From: an uncultured Campylobacteraceae bacterium
GTDB lineage: Bacteria; Campylobacterota; Campylobacteria; Campylobacterales; Arcobacteraceae
Assembly: GCA_913057765.1 (NCBI GenBank)
Contig: CAJXPH010000022.1
Span: 1-19,284, forward strand
Length of the DNA stretch: 19,284 bases
Reading direction: 5' to 3'
The translations under genes and the position numbers were made by a program. Numbering within the stretch: position 1 is the first letter of the stretch; each line of letters starts with the position of its first letter. Of this stretch, positions 1 through 7,245 are shown one piece after another. Under the pieces are notes generated by a model, which had not been told where the DNA came from, made no database searches, and saw only the letters and a program-made list of their open reading frames with translations.

Positions 1-42
1 CTATCCTCTTCGTCGGCAGCGTCAGATGTGTATAAGAGACAG
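1..42 (+). other. Untrimmed Nextera i5-side sequencing adapter (not genomic)
   Basis: Base 1 is the last base of the Illumina flow-cell primer. Bases 2-9 read TATCCTCT, a standard Nextera i5 index. Bases 10-42 are the Nextera Read-1 adapter, ending in the 19-base Tn5 mosaic end AGATGTGTATAAGAGACAG. This is library-construction sequence left on the contig; genomic DNA starts at 43. It mirrors the segment at the right end. Confidence 0.98.
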
Positions 43-265
43 TTTTATACTCGCCTTGTTCTAAAAGTAATATAGCTTTATTAAATTCTACCTGTAATCT
101 AAAATTCTCTTGATTTTTTTTTAATTTATCATACTTAAATAAAATCTCAGGTTGAGAATCAATAATATCTTCTTTTGCATGTGAAATAATGCTAAAAAGA
201 AGTGTAAATATTAATAAAACTACTTTTCTCAAAATAGACCTATACCATTGTATTAACTTGAGCAT
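43..265 (-). CDS. Exported protein, N-terminal fragment (cut by contig end)
   Basis: A frame open from an ATG at 265 to the last genomic base, with no stop before the adapter, so only the first 74 residues or so remain. The ATG overlaps the end of the upstream gene by 26 bp and has a GAAGAG Shine-Dalgarno-like stretch 5 bases before it; a TTG at 232 is an alternative start. Either start gives a basic N-terminus followed by a hydrophobic run (VVLLIFTLLFSIISHA), which looks like a Sec signal peptide cleaved after HA. The mature part is helical and charged, ending in FNKAILLLEQGEYKT, which resembles the first helix of a tetratricopeptide repeat. Periplasmic TPR proteins such as PflA serve the flagellar motor in Campylobacter, but the fragment is too short to claim that. 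Residues read beyond T come from adapter. Confidence 0.6.
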
Positions 266-569
266 AAAGCTCTTCAGTTCTTAATTCCAAGTTTTCTACT
301 TGATGTTTTAATTCAGTGTTTTCTAATCTCAACTTCTGTAAATCATCTCGCGCAACTTGTAAGCTCTCTTGATTATTACGTAATGTACCAGCAGTAACTT
401 TTACTTGTTTTTCATATCTATCTATAATTAAATGGAGCTTCTTGTTTTCTTCTTCAACAATATTTTTTTCTTCATTGATTTTTCTATATAAAGATTTATA
501 AACATTTGTACTTGAAAAAAAATATAAAAGTAATATTCCTATGATTGTTATTAATAAAAAATTATCCAA
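240..569 (-). CDS. Small single-pass membrane protein with coiled coil, function unknown
   Basis: A 109-residue protein. Residues 4-19 (FLLITIIGILLLYFFS) form one membrane segment, and residues 30-105 are charged and heptad-like, suggesting a coiled coil. The start is a TTG at 569, supported by AGAGGA at 575-580 with about 5 bases of spacing. It follows the large hook gene after a 49-bp gap holding a strong hairpin, and its 3' end overlaps the next, exported, gene. I do not recognise the family. Membrane anchor plus coiled coil, directly behind the hook genes, fits a structural or scaffolding partner of the flagellum, but only position supports this. Confidence 0.75.
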   Translation of the reverse strand: MDNFLLITIIGILLLYFFSSTNVYKSLYRKINEEKNIVEEENKKLHLIIDRYEKQVKVTAGTLRNNQESLQVARDDLQKLRLENTELKHQVENLELRTEELYAQVNTMV

Positions 570-585
570 ATTTATCCTCTAAATT

Positions 586-616
586 TAAAATAAGAAGGAG
601 AACCCTTCTTATTTTA
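586..616 (-). terminator. Strong hairpin between large flgE and the 109-residue gene
   Basis: Arms 586-598 and 604-616 are perfectly complementary over 13 bp with a 5-base loop. On the minus strand the 3' arm ends in CTTATTTTA and is followed by AAATTT, giving a partial U-run. It begins two bases after the flgE stop, so it probably acts as a partial terminator or as a 3' end protecting flgE mRNA. The next gene starts 16 bases beyond it, with no room for a clear promoter, so some read-through is likely. Confidence 0.7.
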
Positions 617-618
617 TA

Positions 619-2961
619 TTATCGTTTTAAGTTAATCAGTGTATTTAGTAACTGATCAGATGTAGTAATTGATTTTGCATTTGCTTCAAATGCTCTTTGG
701 AATACCATTAAATTAACTAAACTTTCAGATAAATCGGCAGTTGAAAGCTCTAATGTTTGACCTTCTATTTTTGCTGTTTTATCATTGTTTAAGTTATAAA
801 TTGGCTCACCTGAATCATTTGTTTTTGCAAGTAAATTATCACCTGATGGATTTAATCCTCTATTATTATTAAATAAAGCAATTGAAACTTGTCCAATTGC
901 AAATTCAGCTCCATCTTGTTTCATAGTAATAACACCTGTACTATCTACTGAAAATTCACCAAAAGCAGAATCTGAAATACCAAGAGTATCAAGTCTTAAT
1001 TGAAGTGAACTTTGAGTAGTTGTTTGATCTACTGTATTAACTAATTCAATAAATTCAGCTCCAGCCCCAGCTCGACCACTATAGTCATTATTTTTATCTA
1101 AAGGACCTAACTCATCATCTACTTCATATAATGTTCCACTTGCAATAAGACCTGCAATAGTTAATGTACTTGCAGTAGTAGTTCCATGATCTGCTGTTAA
1201 GTTTGCATCAGCACTTAAAGCAGTAGCAATTGCAGCCCAACTAGCTGGATTAGTAACAGTCACACTTCCTGTGTTTCCATTTGTTAATTCATACATATAA
1301 ACATAATCTTTTGCTCCATCAGGAGTAGAAACAGAGTCAGCATACGTATTAGACACACCACTTGTTATTGCGCCTGTTAACATAGTTTTATTATAGTTTT
1401 GCATGTTTCCACTAAACTCTACGTCAAAATTATCTTCTTTTGTTTGAATTACTAAATTTCCATTTAAATTAATAGCTTCCACATAATCAAGTAAATTTGG
1501 AGTCGAAGCAGAAGCAGCAGTATTAAATGCTGCAATAAATGAATCTACTGAAGCCTCAGATCCACCATTTGTTGGATCAATACTTATTGGTACTACTTGA
1601 GGAGGGGTACCATTGTCATTTGGAACTGGAATAATTTTTCCTAATTCTTTATCATATATTGTCATACTGTATTGATAAGGAATAGTACCTGCTAATTCTA
1701 AATCAGCAGGTGTATATACATCTTGTTGTTTTCCACTAATAGCCTCTGATAAAGCATCTCTTGCACTTTCTAAAGCACCGATTCCTGTTCCTTGAACTGC
1801 TGCCGTTCCAGTTTGATAAGCACCTGCTATTGTATTATTACCAGAAATTTCTCCAACTTCAGTTATGGTGAAAGTTTTTCCAGGAACTAGTGATTCAATT
1901 TGAATAATACCTTTAATCATATCTGCATTATCTGTAGAGAGGGTAAAGCTATCATCTGTTTCTAAAACATCATCTGTTCCAGTTGAACCTTCAGCAGCCA
2001 TGTATGCTCTTAAACCAGGTATTTCTGACATTTTATCTGCTAAAGCTTTATAAGTTTGAATTCTACTTGCAATTTTATCATCTGTATCATCAGTAGTTCC
2101 ATCATTATTTAAATCTGATGAAGCTGTAACTGAAATATAGTTTTGTGAAACTTTATTACCATCAATATATACATAGATTTGATCCCCTTCTTTAGAAATC
2201 AATCCTGAATCAACAGCATCTGCTGCTGAATTATCAAGTTTATCTAATGATTTAAAATTTATTTGAGAAATTTGTGCAGTAGAACTTGCACTTCCTCCAT
2301 CTGGATCATCTTTTAATTTTTGAAGCCATGAAGAATAACTAGAGACTAAAGCTTCTACATCAGAAATTTTAGCTGATTTACTTTTTCCTCCCGCTCCACT
2401 AAAAACAGTCTCAGAATCTGCTTTAGCAAGTTGAGAATAATCTGTTGCTTTTGCTGTAATTGTTTCTATATAATTTGAATGACTCACTACTTTTGAAGTT
2501 AAAAGTTTAGTATAATCATTTGTGAACATATCTACATTTGGATTTGTACTCACAACATCTTTATCAGTATCTATTGGTCTTACAGCCCATCCTTGGACTT
2601 CATTACCAGCAGCATCTTGAAGGGTACCATTATCACCCATCCTAAAGTTACCTGCTCTTGTATATAAATTTTCAGATGTTCCACTTGTTCTAGTATTTAA
2701 AACTGTAAAAAATCCATCTCCACTTAGTGCTAAATCATAGTCAACACCTGTTAATTTTAGATTTCCTTGTACATACAATTTTTCAGCATCAAGTACTTTA
2801 GAACCTTTACCAATTCTATCTTGATACATTTGATCTGCAAAAGAAATTCTTGAGGCCTTGTACCCCACAGTATTTACGTTTGAAATATTATGTGATTCGT
2901 TATCTAACGCTGTTTGATGAGACGCTAGTCCCGATATCCCTGTCCATAATGCTCCGATCAT
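619..2961 (-). CDS. flgE: Flagellar hook protein FlgE, large form (780 aa)
   Basis: Builds the hook, the curved extracellular joint between rod and filament. The N-terminus (MIGALWTGISGLASHQ, then SHNISNVNTVGYK at 23-35) and the C-terminus (LVNLMVFQRAFEANAKSITT at 748-767) are the paired axial helices of the FlgE/F/G family, which form the inner D0 coiled coil. Residues 425-445 carry the FlgE-type strand segment with SMTIYDKELGK. At 780 residues it is much longer than the roughly 400-residue enteric FlgE and nearer the large hooks of Campylobacter and Helicobacter; the extra length is in the exposed middle. Residues 283-294 (DLNNDGTTDDTD) match a calcium-binding loop. The start ATG has AAAAGGAT just upstream. 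It lies directly behind a shorter paralogue and is probably the main hook subunit. Confidence 0.92.
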   Translation of the reverse strand: MIGALWTGISGLASHQTALDNESHNISNVNTVGYKASRISFADQMYQDRIGKGSKVLDAEKLYVQGNLKLTGVDYDLALSGDGFFTVLNTRTSGTSENLYTRAGNFRMGDNGTLQDAAGNEVQGWAVRPIDTDKDVVSTNPNVDMFTNDYTKLLTSKVVSHSNYIETITAKATDYSQLAKADSETVFSGAGGKSKSAKISDVEALVSSYSSWLQKLKDDPDGGSASSTAQISQINFKSLDKLDNSAADAVDSGLISKEGDQIYVYIDGNKVSQNYISVTASSDLNNDGTTDDTDDKIASRIQTYKALADKMSEIPGLRAYMAAEGSTGTDDVLETDDSFTLSTDNADMIKGIIQIESLVPGKTFTITEVGEISGNNTIAGAYQTGTAAVQGTGIGALESARDALSEAISGKQQDVYTPADLELAGTIPYQYSMTIYDKELGKIIPVPNDNGTPPQVVPISIDPTNGGSEASVDSFIAAFNTAASASTPNLLDYVEAINLNGNLVIQTKEDNFDVEFSGNMQNYNKTMLTGAITSGVSNTYADSVSTPDGAKDYVYMYELTNGNTGSVTVTNPASWAAIATALSADANLTADHGTTTASTLTIAGLIASGTLYEVDDELGPLDKNNDYSGRAGAGAEFIELVNTVDQTTTQSSLQLRLDTLGISDSAFGEFSVDSTGVITMKQDGAEFAIGQVSIALFNNNRGLNPSGDNLLAKTNDSGEPIYNLNNDKTAKIEGQTLELSTADLSESLVNLMVFQRAFEANAKSITTSDQLLNTLINLKR

Positions 2962-2984
2962 GATTTATCCTTTTAGATAAATTT

Positions 2985-3070
2985 TTAAACATTTTCATGT
3001 TCAAATATTAATACTTTTTTAAAGTACTAATATTTAAACACATACAGTTAAATTATTTTTTTAACTGTAT
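2985..3070 (-). other. Three consecutive inverted repeats between the two flgE genes
   Basis: Bases 2985-3004 form an 8-bp stem (one G-T pair) closed on the minus strand by GAAA, a stable tetraloop. Bases 2999-3039 form a longer stem, with cores 3003-3010/3028-3035 and 3012-3017/3021-3026 and few mismatches. Bases 3042-3052/3060-3070 form an 11-bp perfect stem across the stop codon of the shorter flgE. The first two overlap at 2999-3004, so they are alternative folds. None is followed by a clear U-run, so they look less like terminators than like RNA processing or stability elements that could set the ratio of the two hook proteins. Confidence 0.55.
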
Positions 3071-4504
3071 AGCTGTTTTTAAAAATTCATCAGAAGTTGT
3101 AATTGATTTTGAACTTGCTTCAAAAGCTCGTTGATACACCATTAAATCAACTAAACTATCACTAAAATTTGTATTACTTAGTTCAATAGAACCACCAATA
3201 AGTTTATTTATATTATTAGCATTTTTTGCTTCACCAGTTTCTTTACCTACAGAGTATAATGTACCACCTTGAGGTTCAAGAGATTCTGGATTAGAAAAAT
3301 ATGCAGTTTCTACTTTTCCTACTAAAAACTTATTATCCCCATCTTTTGAATAAATAACACCATTTTCAACAGAAAGTACACCAAATGTATTTTCAGTAAG
3401 ATTTAAATCATTTAATCTCAACTGCATTTGACCTACTCCAGTTAAATTTGCATCTGCACTAGTAAGATTATTAGTTATTTCAAGAAATTTAGCATCTGCA
3501 TTTTCCAAAGCGTTTTTTAATGCATCTCTAGAGCTATTAACCATGGCAATACCTGCCCCTAGAACAGGAGATGTTGTTTCATTCAACCCATAACCTTTAC
3601 TACCAATCGCAGCCGAAGTGAGCTTTACGTCCTGTCCCGGAATTAAAGTATTAACTGTTAATAATCCACTTGAGTCAACAGTACTAGTTAATCCAGCAAC
3701 ATTTGAAAGTTTATCAGCGAATTCATTCATTGTTGTTTGAGCATCTGTTTCAAAATATTGTCTTACTAAATTTCCATTAGCATATAATTCAACATAACTT
3801 CCATTTGTTAATTCTGTATTAAAGTCTGCAAAATTCACTTGTGTTACTTGAGAAGTAGAAGCAGTACTTGTTGCAGTTGGATTTGAAGAATATAAGTCTA
3901 ATTTTTCATTATAATCCGATATTAATAATTTAATATCTGCAACTTTTCCTCCTGCTGTTTTAAATCCATCTCCAGAAGTCCCACTATCAACGGCACTTTG
4001 AATATAATTAGTAGATTTTGCATTTATTGTTTGATAAGAGTTTGTTGAAGATATAGATGAAGAAGCAATAAAATTTGTATAACTACTATTAAATAAGGTA
4101 TTACTATCAGAACTAATAACACTTGAAATTGTTGTAGGAGTACCAAAAATTTTTTGTCCTTGATTTGATTCTAAATAACCATCTATCCCCATTTTAAAAT
4201 TACCTGCTCTCGAATAGTAGGTTTCATTATTCGTAGCGTCATTTACAACAAAAAAACCACTTCCTTCAATTGCAATATCTAAAGTATTCTCAGTAACTTT
4301 GATATTTCCTTGAGAAAAGTCCTTCTCTACTGATTGAACATTTACTCCTTTTCCATAACGTGATTGATACATCATATCTTGAAAAGAAATTTCATCTGCT
4401 TTATGTGCAATAGTATTTGAATTCGTAACATTATTTGATTGAGTTGTTAAAGCTCTTTCAAATGTATTTAAACCACTAATTCCATTCCAAAGTCCACTAA
4501 TCAT
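3053..4504 (-). CDS. flgE: FlgE-family hook protein, short paralogue (483 aa)
   Basis: A second hook-type subunit. The N-terminus (MISGLWNGISGLNTFERALT, then NNVTNSNTIAHK) and the C-terminus (LVDLMVYQRAFEASSKSITT) match the axial family termini and are close to those of the 780-residue neighbour. The two also share middle stretches, for example the SQVTQVNFADF and ISQINFKSLD segments. This copy lacks a block of roughly 250 residues that the larger one has, including the SMTIYD strand segment. It follows flgD after 9 bp, as the second flgE does in Campylobacter (Cj0042-Cj0043) and Helicobacter (HP0907-HP0908). It may be a minor hook or hook-junction subunit, or an export/length factor; the sequence does not decide. 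Confidence 0.88.
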   Translation of the reverse strand: MISGLWNGISGLNTFERALTTQSNNVTNSNTIAHKADEISFQDMMYQSRYGKGVNVQSVEKDFSQGNIKVTENTLDIAIEGSGFFVVNDATNNETYYSRAGNFKMGIDGYLESNQGQKIFGTPTTISSVISSDSNTLFNSSYTNFIASSSISSTNSYQTINAKSTNYIQSAVDSGTSGDGFKTAGGKVADIKLLISDYNEKLDLYSSNPTATSTASTSQVTQVNFADFNTELTNGSYVELYANGNLVRQYFETDAQTTMNEFADKLSNVAGLTSTVDSSGLLTVNTLIPGQDVKLTSAAIGSKGYGLNETTSPVLGAGIAMVNSSRDALKNALENADAKFLEITNNLTSADANLTGVGQMQLRLNDLNLTENTFGVLSVENGVIYSKDGDNKFLVGKVETAYFSNPESLEPQGGTLYSVGKETGEAKNANNINKLIGGSIELSNTNFSDSLVDLMVYQRAFEASSKSITTSDEFLKTAIQLKK

Positions 4505-4513
4505 AATTTTATC

Positions 4514-5182
4514 CTAAAATATTTTTGAAATACTACTAAATGGTATAGAAACTAATTGATCCGAATAAACAGGTAATACACCACCTGCCATCTCATACCC
4601 ATGAGTAGTAACTGTTTCATTATTTGCATCTAAGACAACTGGCTTCCCGTTATCTAGAATAACATCACCTGGATTTTTAAGTGCAATTTTATTGCCAGTT
4701 TTATTACCTTCTGAATCTAGTATTTCACCATTCACATTGTAAATAATTACTTTACCATCACTATCTTTTACTTGATCTTCTATATATAGAATCTGTTGTG
4801 CTTTAACATTAACTTCACCGTCAGTAGCTTCAACTGATCTTACAGTATATGCCTTATTTACACCATTTTCACCAATATTTCCATCTTCAATATTTTTTCC
4901 AATTACATTTGCAGCATTAGACAATGCTGATTGAGAAAAAGATTTAGCTAAAGATTCCATAGTTTTAATAGTCTCTAAATTTGTATTAATTGTCGACATT
5001 TGCATTTGAGTTGAAAGCATTTGTTGAGAATCCATCGGTTTTGTTGGATCCTGCTGTTTTAGCTCTTCAATCATCAATTTTAAAAAGTCATCATTTGTTA
5101 ATTGGTCATTACTAACTGAACTAGTATATGAACTACCATCGATTCCTGTACCTGAATTAACTGTTACATTTTCTACTGCCAT
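4514..5182 (-). CDS. flgD: Flagellar hook capping protein FlgD
   Basis: FlgD sits as a temporary cap on the growing hook, lets FlgE subunits assemble, and is then lost. The N-terminal FlgD signature is clear at residues 26-60: NDDFLKLMIEELKQQDPTKP, then DSQQMLSTQMQMSTI. The C-terminal part (about 110-222) is strand-rich and fits the Tudor/fibronectin-like body domain. At 222 residues the length is normal. It lies 9 bp before the short flgE and 9 bp after fliN, so it is co-transcribed with its export clients. Confidence 0.93.
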   Translation of the reverse strand: MAVENVTVNSGTGIDGSSYTSSVSNDQLTNDDFLKLMIEELKQQDPTKPMDSQQMLSTQMQMSTINTNLETIKTMESLAKSFSQSALSNAANVIGKNIEDGNIGENGVNKAYTVRSVEATDGEVNVKAQQILYIEDQVKDSDGKVIIYNVNGEILDSEGNKTGNKIALKNPGDVILDNGKPVVLDANNETVTTHGYEMAGGVLPVYSDQLVSIPFSSISKIF

Positions 5183-5191
5183 ATTAAACTC

Positions 5192-5479
5192 CTATACCAT
5201 ATTCTCTTCGAAGAAGTATCTAACTACATTATCAGAGTCCATTGTTTCTTGAACTCTTACTGCAAGTTTCTCTTCAATTACAATTATATCCCCAGTTCCA
5301 ACGATTCTTTTATTTACATAAATATCGCCACCAGAACCTGCTGTCTTATCTAAAGACAAGATATCACCTGCAGATAAATCCAAAAATTCTTTTATTGTAA
5401 TATTTGTACTACCAAGCATTACATCAACTACAATTTGCGTATCAACTAATAAGTCGTAATCTCTTTCACTAATTTCCAT
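5192..5479 (-). CDS. fliN: Flagellar C-ring protein FliN
   Basis: A component of the cytoplasmic switch ring, forming its base and helping dock the export apparatus through FliH. Its 95 residues are essentially one SpoA domain: VDVMLGSTNITIKEFLDLSAGDILSLDK, then a strand with IYVNKRIVGTGDIIVIEEKLAVRV. It lacks the long N-terminal extension of many FliN proteins. The ATG at 5479 has no good Shine-Dalgarno sequence. A strong extended -10 promoter lies just upstream, so fliN probably heads its own transcript with flgD and the hook genes. Confidence 0.9.
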   Translation of the reverse strand: MEISERDYDLLVDTQIVVDVMLGSTNITIKEFLDLSAGDILSLDKTAGSGGDIYVNKRIVGTGDIIVIEEKLAVRVQETMDSDNVVRYFFEENMV

Positions 5480-5505
5480 AACAATACTTTTTCATAAGTT
5501 GCTAG

Positions 5506-5514
5506 ATTATAGCA
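5506..5514 (-). promoter_or_regulatory. Extended -10 sigma-70 promoter ahead of fliN
   Basis: On the minus strand the sequence TGCTATAAT is a perfect extended -10 box, preceded by a T-rich run, as is usual for housekeeping promoters in Campylobacterota, which often lack a -35 box. Transcription would start near 5499, about 20 bases before the fliN ATG. No sigma-54 GG/GC pair is seen here. Confidence 0.65.
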
Positions 5515-5580
5515 CAAAAATAGGTATTTTTAGATTATTTAATATAATTTAATAAAGTTTATAAGGTATTTAATAATATT

Positions 5581-6240
5581 TTAAATTACTGAATCAAGCG
5601 ATTCTAGCATTGTATTTACTTTTGCTTCAATATTTCCATCAAAGTTTCCTAAATCACTTGCAATAACTACTCCACCTGCTGTTACATTAGCATCTTCGAC
5701 TAATTCAATAAAATTTTCAAGGTTTAAGTCATTTCGTAATACTTCATAATCCTTAGGATTTAGATGTATTTTTACTCTTGTTGCACTTTTAATTTTATCT
5801 AAAAGATGTGTTATAGTTTGTTTTGCGATTAATGAAGAGTTTTCACCTACTTCAATAGAAATAATTTTTTGTGCAATTGAAATTGAAGTTTTTAATAATT
5901 TTGATTCCATTTGAAAAGTTGCTTGCTCAAAGAAGTTTGCATAATGTTTTAAATCTCTTATTGCTTGAACAACTTGGGCATCAATTTCTTTACCTGTCAT
6001 TCCATTATTTTCAAGAAGTGTCATCTTATCACCTAAAGTTCCAACATAATTACTTAAAGCTCGAATTTCATTTAATATAGGATCAACATTACCATTAAGT
6101 TCTCTATCATTTAAGACTGGTTGATTATTTAATTGTTCAGAACCAGATTCATTTTGGATAAATGTCCCTAATTGATAGCTTTCCGCAGAGTCATTTTTAC
6201 TAACAACTTTCGCACTTGAGTAAACATTATTTCTATTCAT
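5581..6240 (-). CDS. fliH: Flagellar export ATPase regulator FliH
   Basis: FliH dimers hold the FliI ATPase near the export gate and tether it to the C-ring via FliN. Recognition rests on the C-terminal FliH/YscL domain: ISIAQKIISIEVGENSSL (about 121-138), the strand RVKIHLNPKDYEVL, and GGVVIASDLGNFDGNIEAK near 188-206. The middle is helical. The N-terminal 55 residues are polar and low in complexity. Its ATG overlaps the fliG stop by one base, so translation is probably coupled. fliI itself is not in the window. Confidence 0.85.
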   Translation of the reverse strand: MNRNNVYSSAKVVSKNDSAESYQLGTFIQNESGSEQLNNQPVLNDRELNGNVDPILNEIRALSNYVGTLGDKMTLLENNGMTGKEIDAQVVQAIRDLKHYANFFEQATFQMESKLLKTSISIAQKIISIEVGENSSLIAKQTITHLLDKIKSATRVKIHLNPKDYEVLRNDLNLENFIELVEDANVTAGGVVIASDLGNFDGNIEAKVNTMLESLDSVI

Positions 6241-7235
6241 TATTCATCCATATCTCTATCAATTACACCCTCTTCTATCATTTTCTGGGCTACATCTAGC
6301 ATTTTTCTTTGTGATGATTCAATATCTTTAATTTTAACTTTTGTAAGCATTTCAAACTCTTCTTTGAACCTATCACTAGCTCTTTGTGACATTGCCCCTG
6401 TAATTTTTAACATATCATCATCAGTAGCATTTTTCATTGCGACTGCAACGTCGCCAGTATCAACATTTTGTAAAATTTTCATTATATATTCGCCATCTAA
6501 GTTTAATAGATCTTCAAATACAAACATGTTTTCTTTTATTTTAGTCGCTAAGGAAGTATCAACTCCATTAATATTTTTAAGAATATCCTGAGATTTAGGT
6601 CCAAGTCTATTTAACATATCTGCAACAACTTTTACACCACCAACATCAACAATAGATGACAATAATGATTCTAGTTTCTTCTCTAAAACTACAGAAATAG
6701 TTCTTACAACATCAGGAGAAACATCTTTAATAGTTGCCATTTGCATAGTAACTTTAACTTTTATATCTTCTTCTAATTGCATTAATACATCAGCTGCTTT
6801 AGGAGCTTCCATATGAGATAAAATAACAGCAATTGTTTGAGGCGATTCATCTTTTATAAAATCACAAAGTTGTTTTGGATTAATTGCATCAAGATAAGCA
6901 AAAGATTGTGATGCAAGTTTCATTCGTGATAGTTTTGCTAAAACTTCATCTGCTTCACCTTTACCTAAAGATTTATATAAAATATCTCTTGCATAATCAT
7001 AACCACCTGAACTAATAAAACTTTTAGATCTAGTAAATAAATGGAACTCTTCTAATATTGCTAAAGAAGTTTCTTTATCTATAGAATTTATTAAAGTAAC
7101 TGAAGTTGATATATCCTCTACCACATTTTTAGGTAAATGTTGAAAAATCTTAACAGTTGCTTCTTCGCCAATAAGTACACAAAAATGCGAAACTTTATCA
7201 AGCATTGACATGCCTTTTAGTACTTCATTATCCAT
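6240..7235 (-). CDS. fliG: Flagellar motor switch protein FliG
   Basis: The rotor protein that binds FliF at its N-terminus, FliM in the middle, and takes torque from MotA at its C-terminus. At 331 residues it has the usual length and armadillo-repeat build. The EHPQ motif of the middle domain appears as ESPQTIA at 130-136, with His replaced by Ser. The MFVFEDL hinge motif at 237-243 is intact, and the charged torque helix (SQRASDRFKEEFEML) lies at 283-297. Start ATG with AAAGG upstream; 10 bp behind fliF and overlapping fliH. Confidence 0.95.
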   Translation of the reverse strand: MDNEVLKGMSMLDKVSHFCVLIGEEATVKIFQHLPKNVVEDISTSVTLINSIDKETSLAILEEFHLFTRSKSFISSGGYDYARDILYKSLGKGEADEVLAKLSRMKLASQSFAYLDAINPKQLCDFIKDESPQTIAVILSHMEAPKAADVLMQLEEDIKVKVTMQMATIKDVSPDVVRTISVVLEKKLESLLSSIVDVGGVKVVADMLNRLGPKSQDILKNINGVDTSLATKIKENMFVFEDLLNLDGEYIMKILQNVDTGDVAVAMKNATDDDMLKITGAMSQRASDRFKEEFEMLTKVKIKDIESSQRKMLDVAQKMIEEGVIDRDMDE

Positions 7236-7245
7236 CTAACAACCT

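Noticed and set aside
3042..3070. Terminator after the short flgE
   Set aside because: The stem is good, but no U-run follows on the minus strand, so I list it as an RNA hairpin instead.
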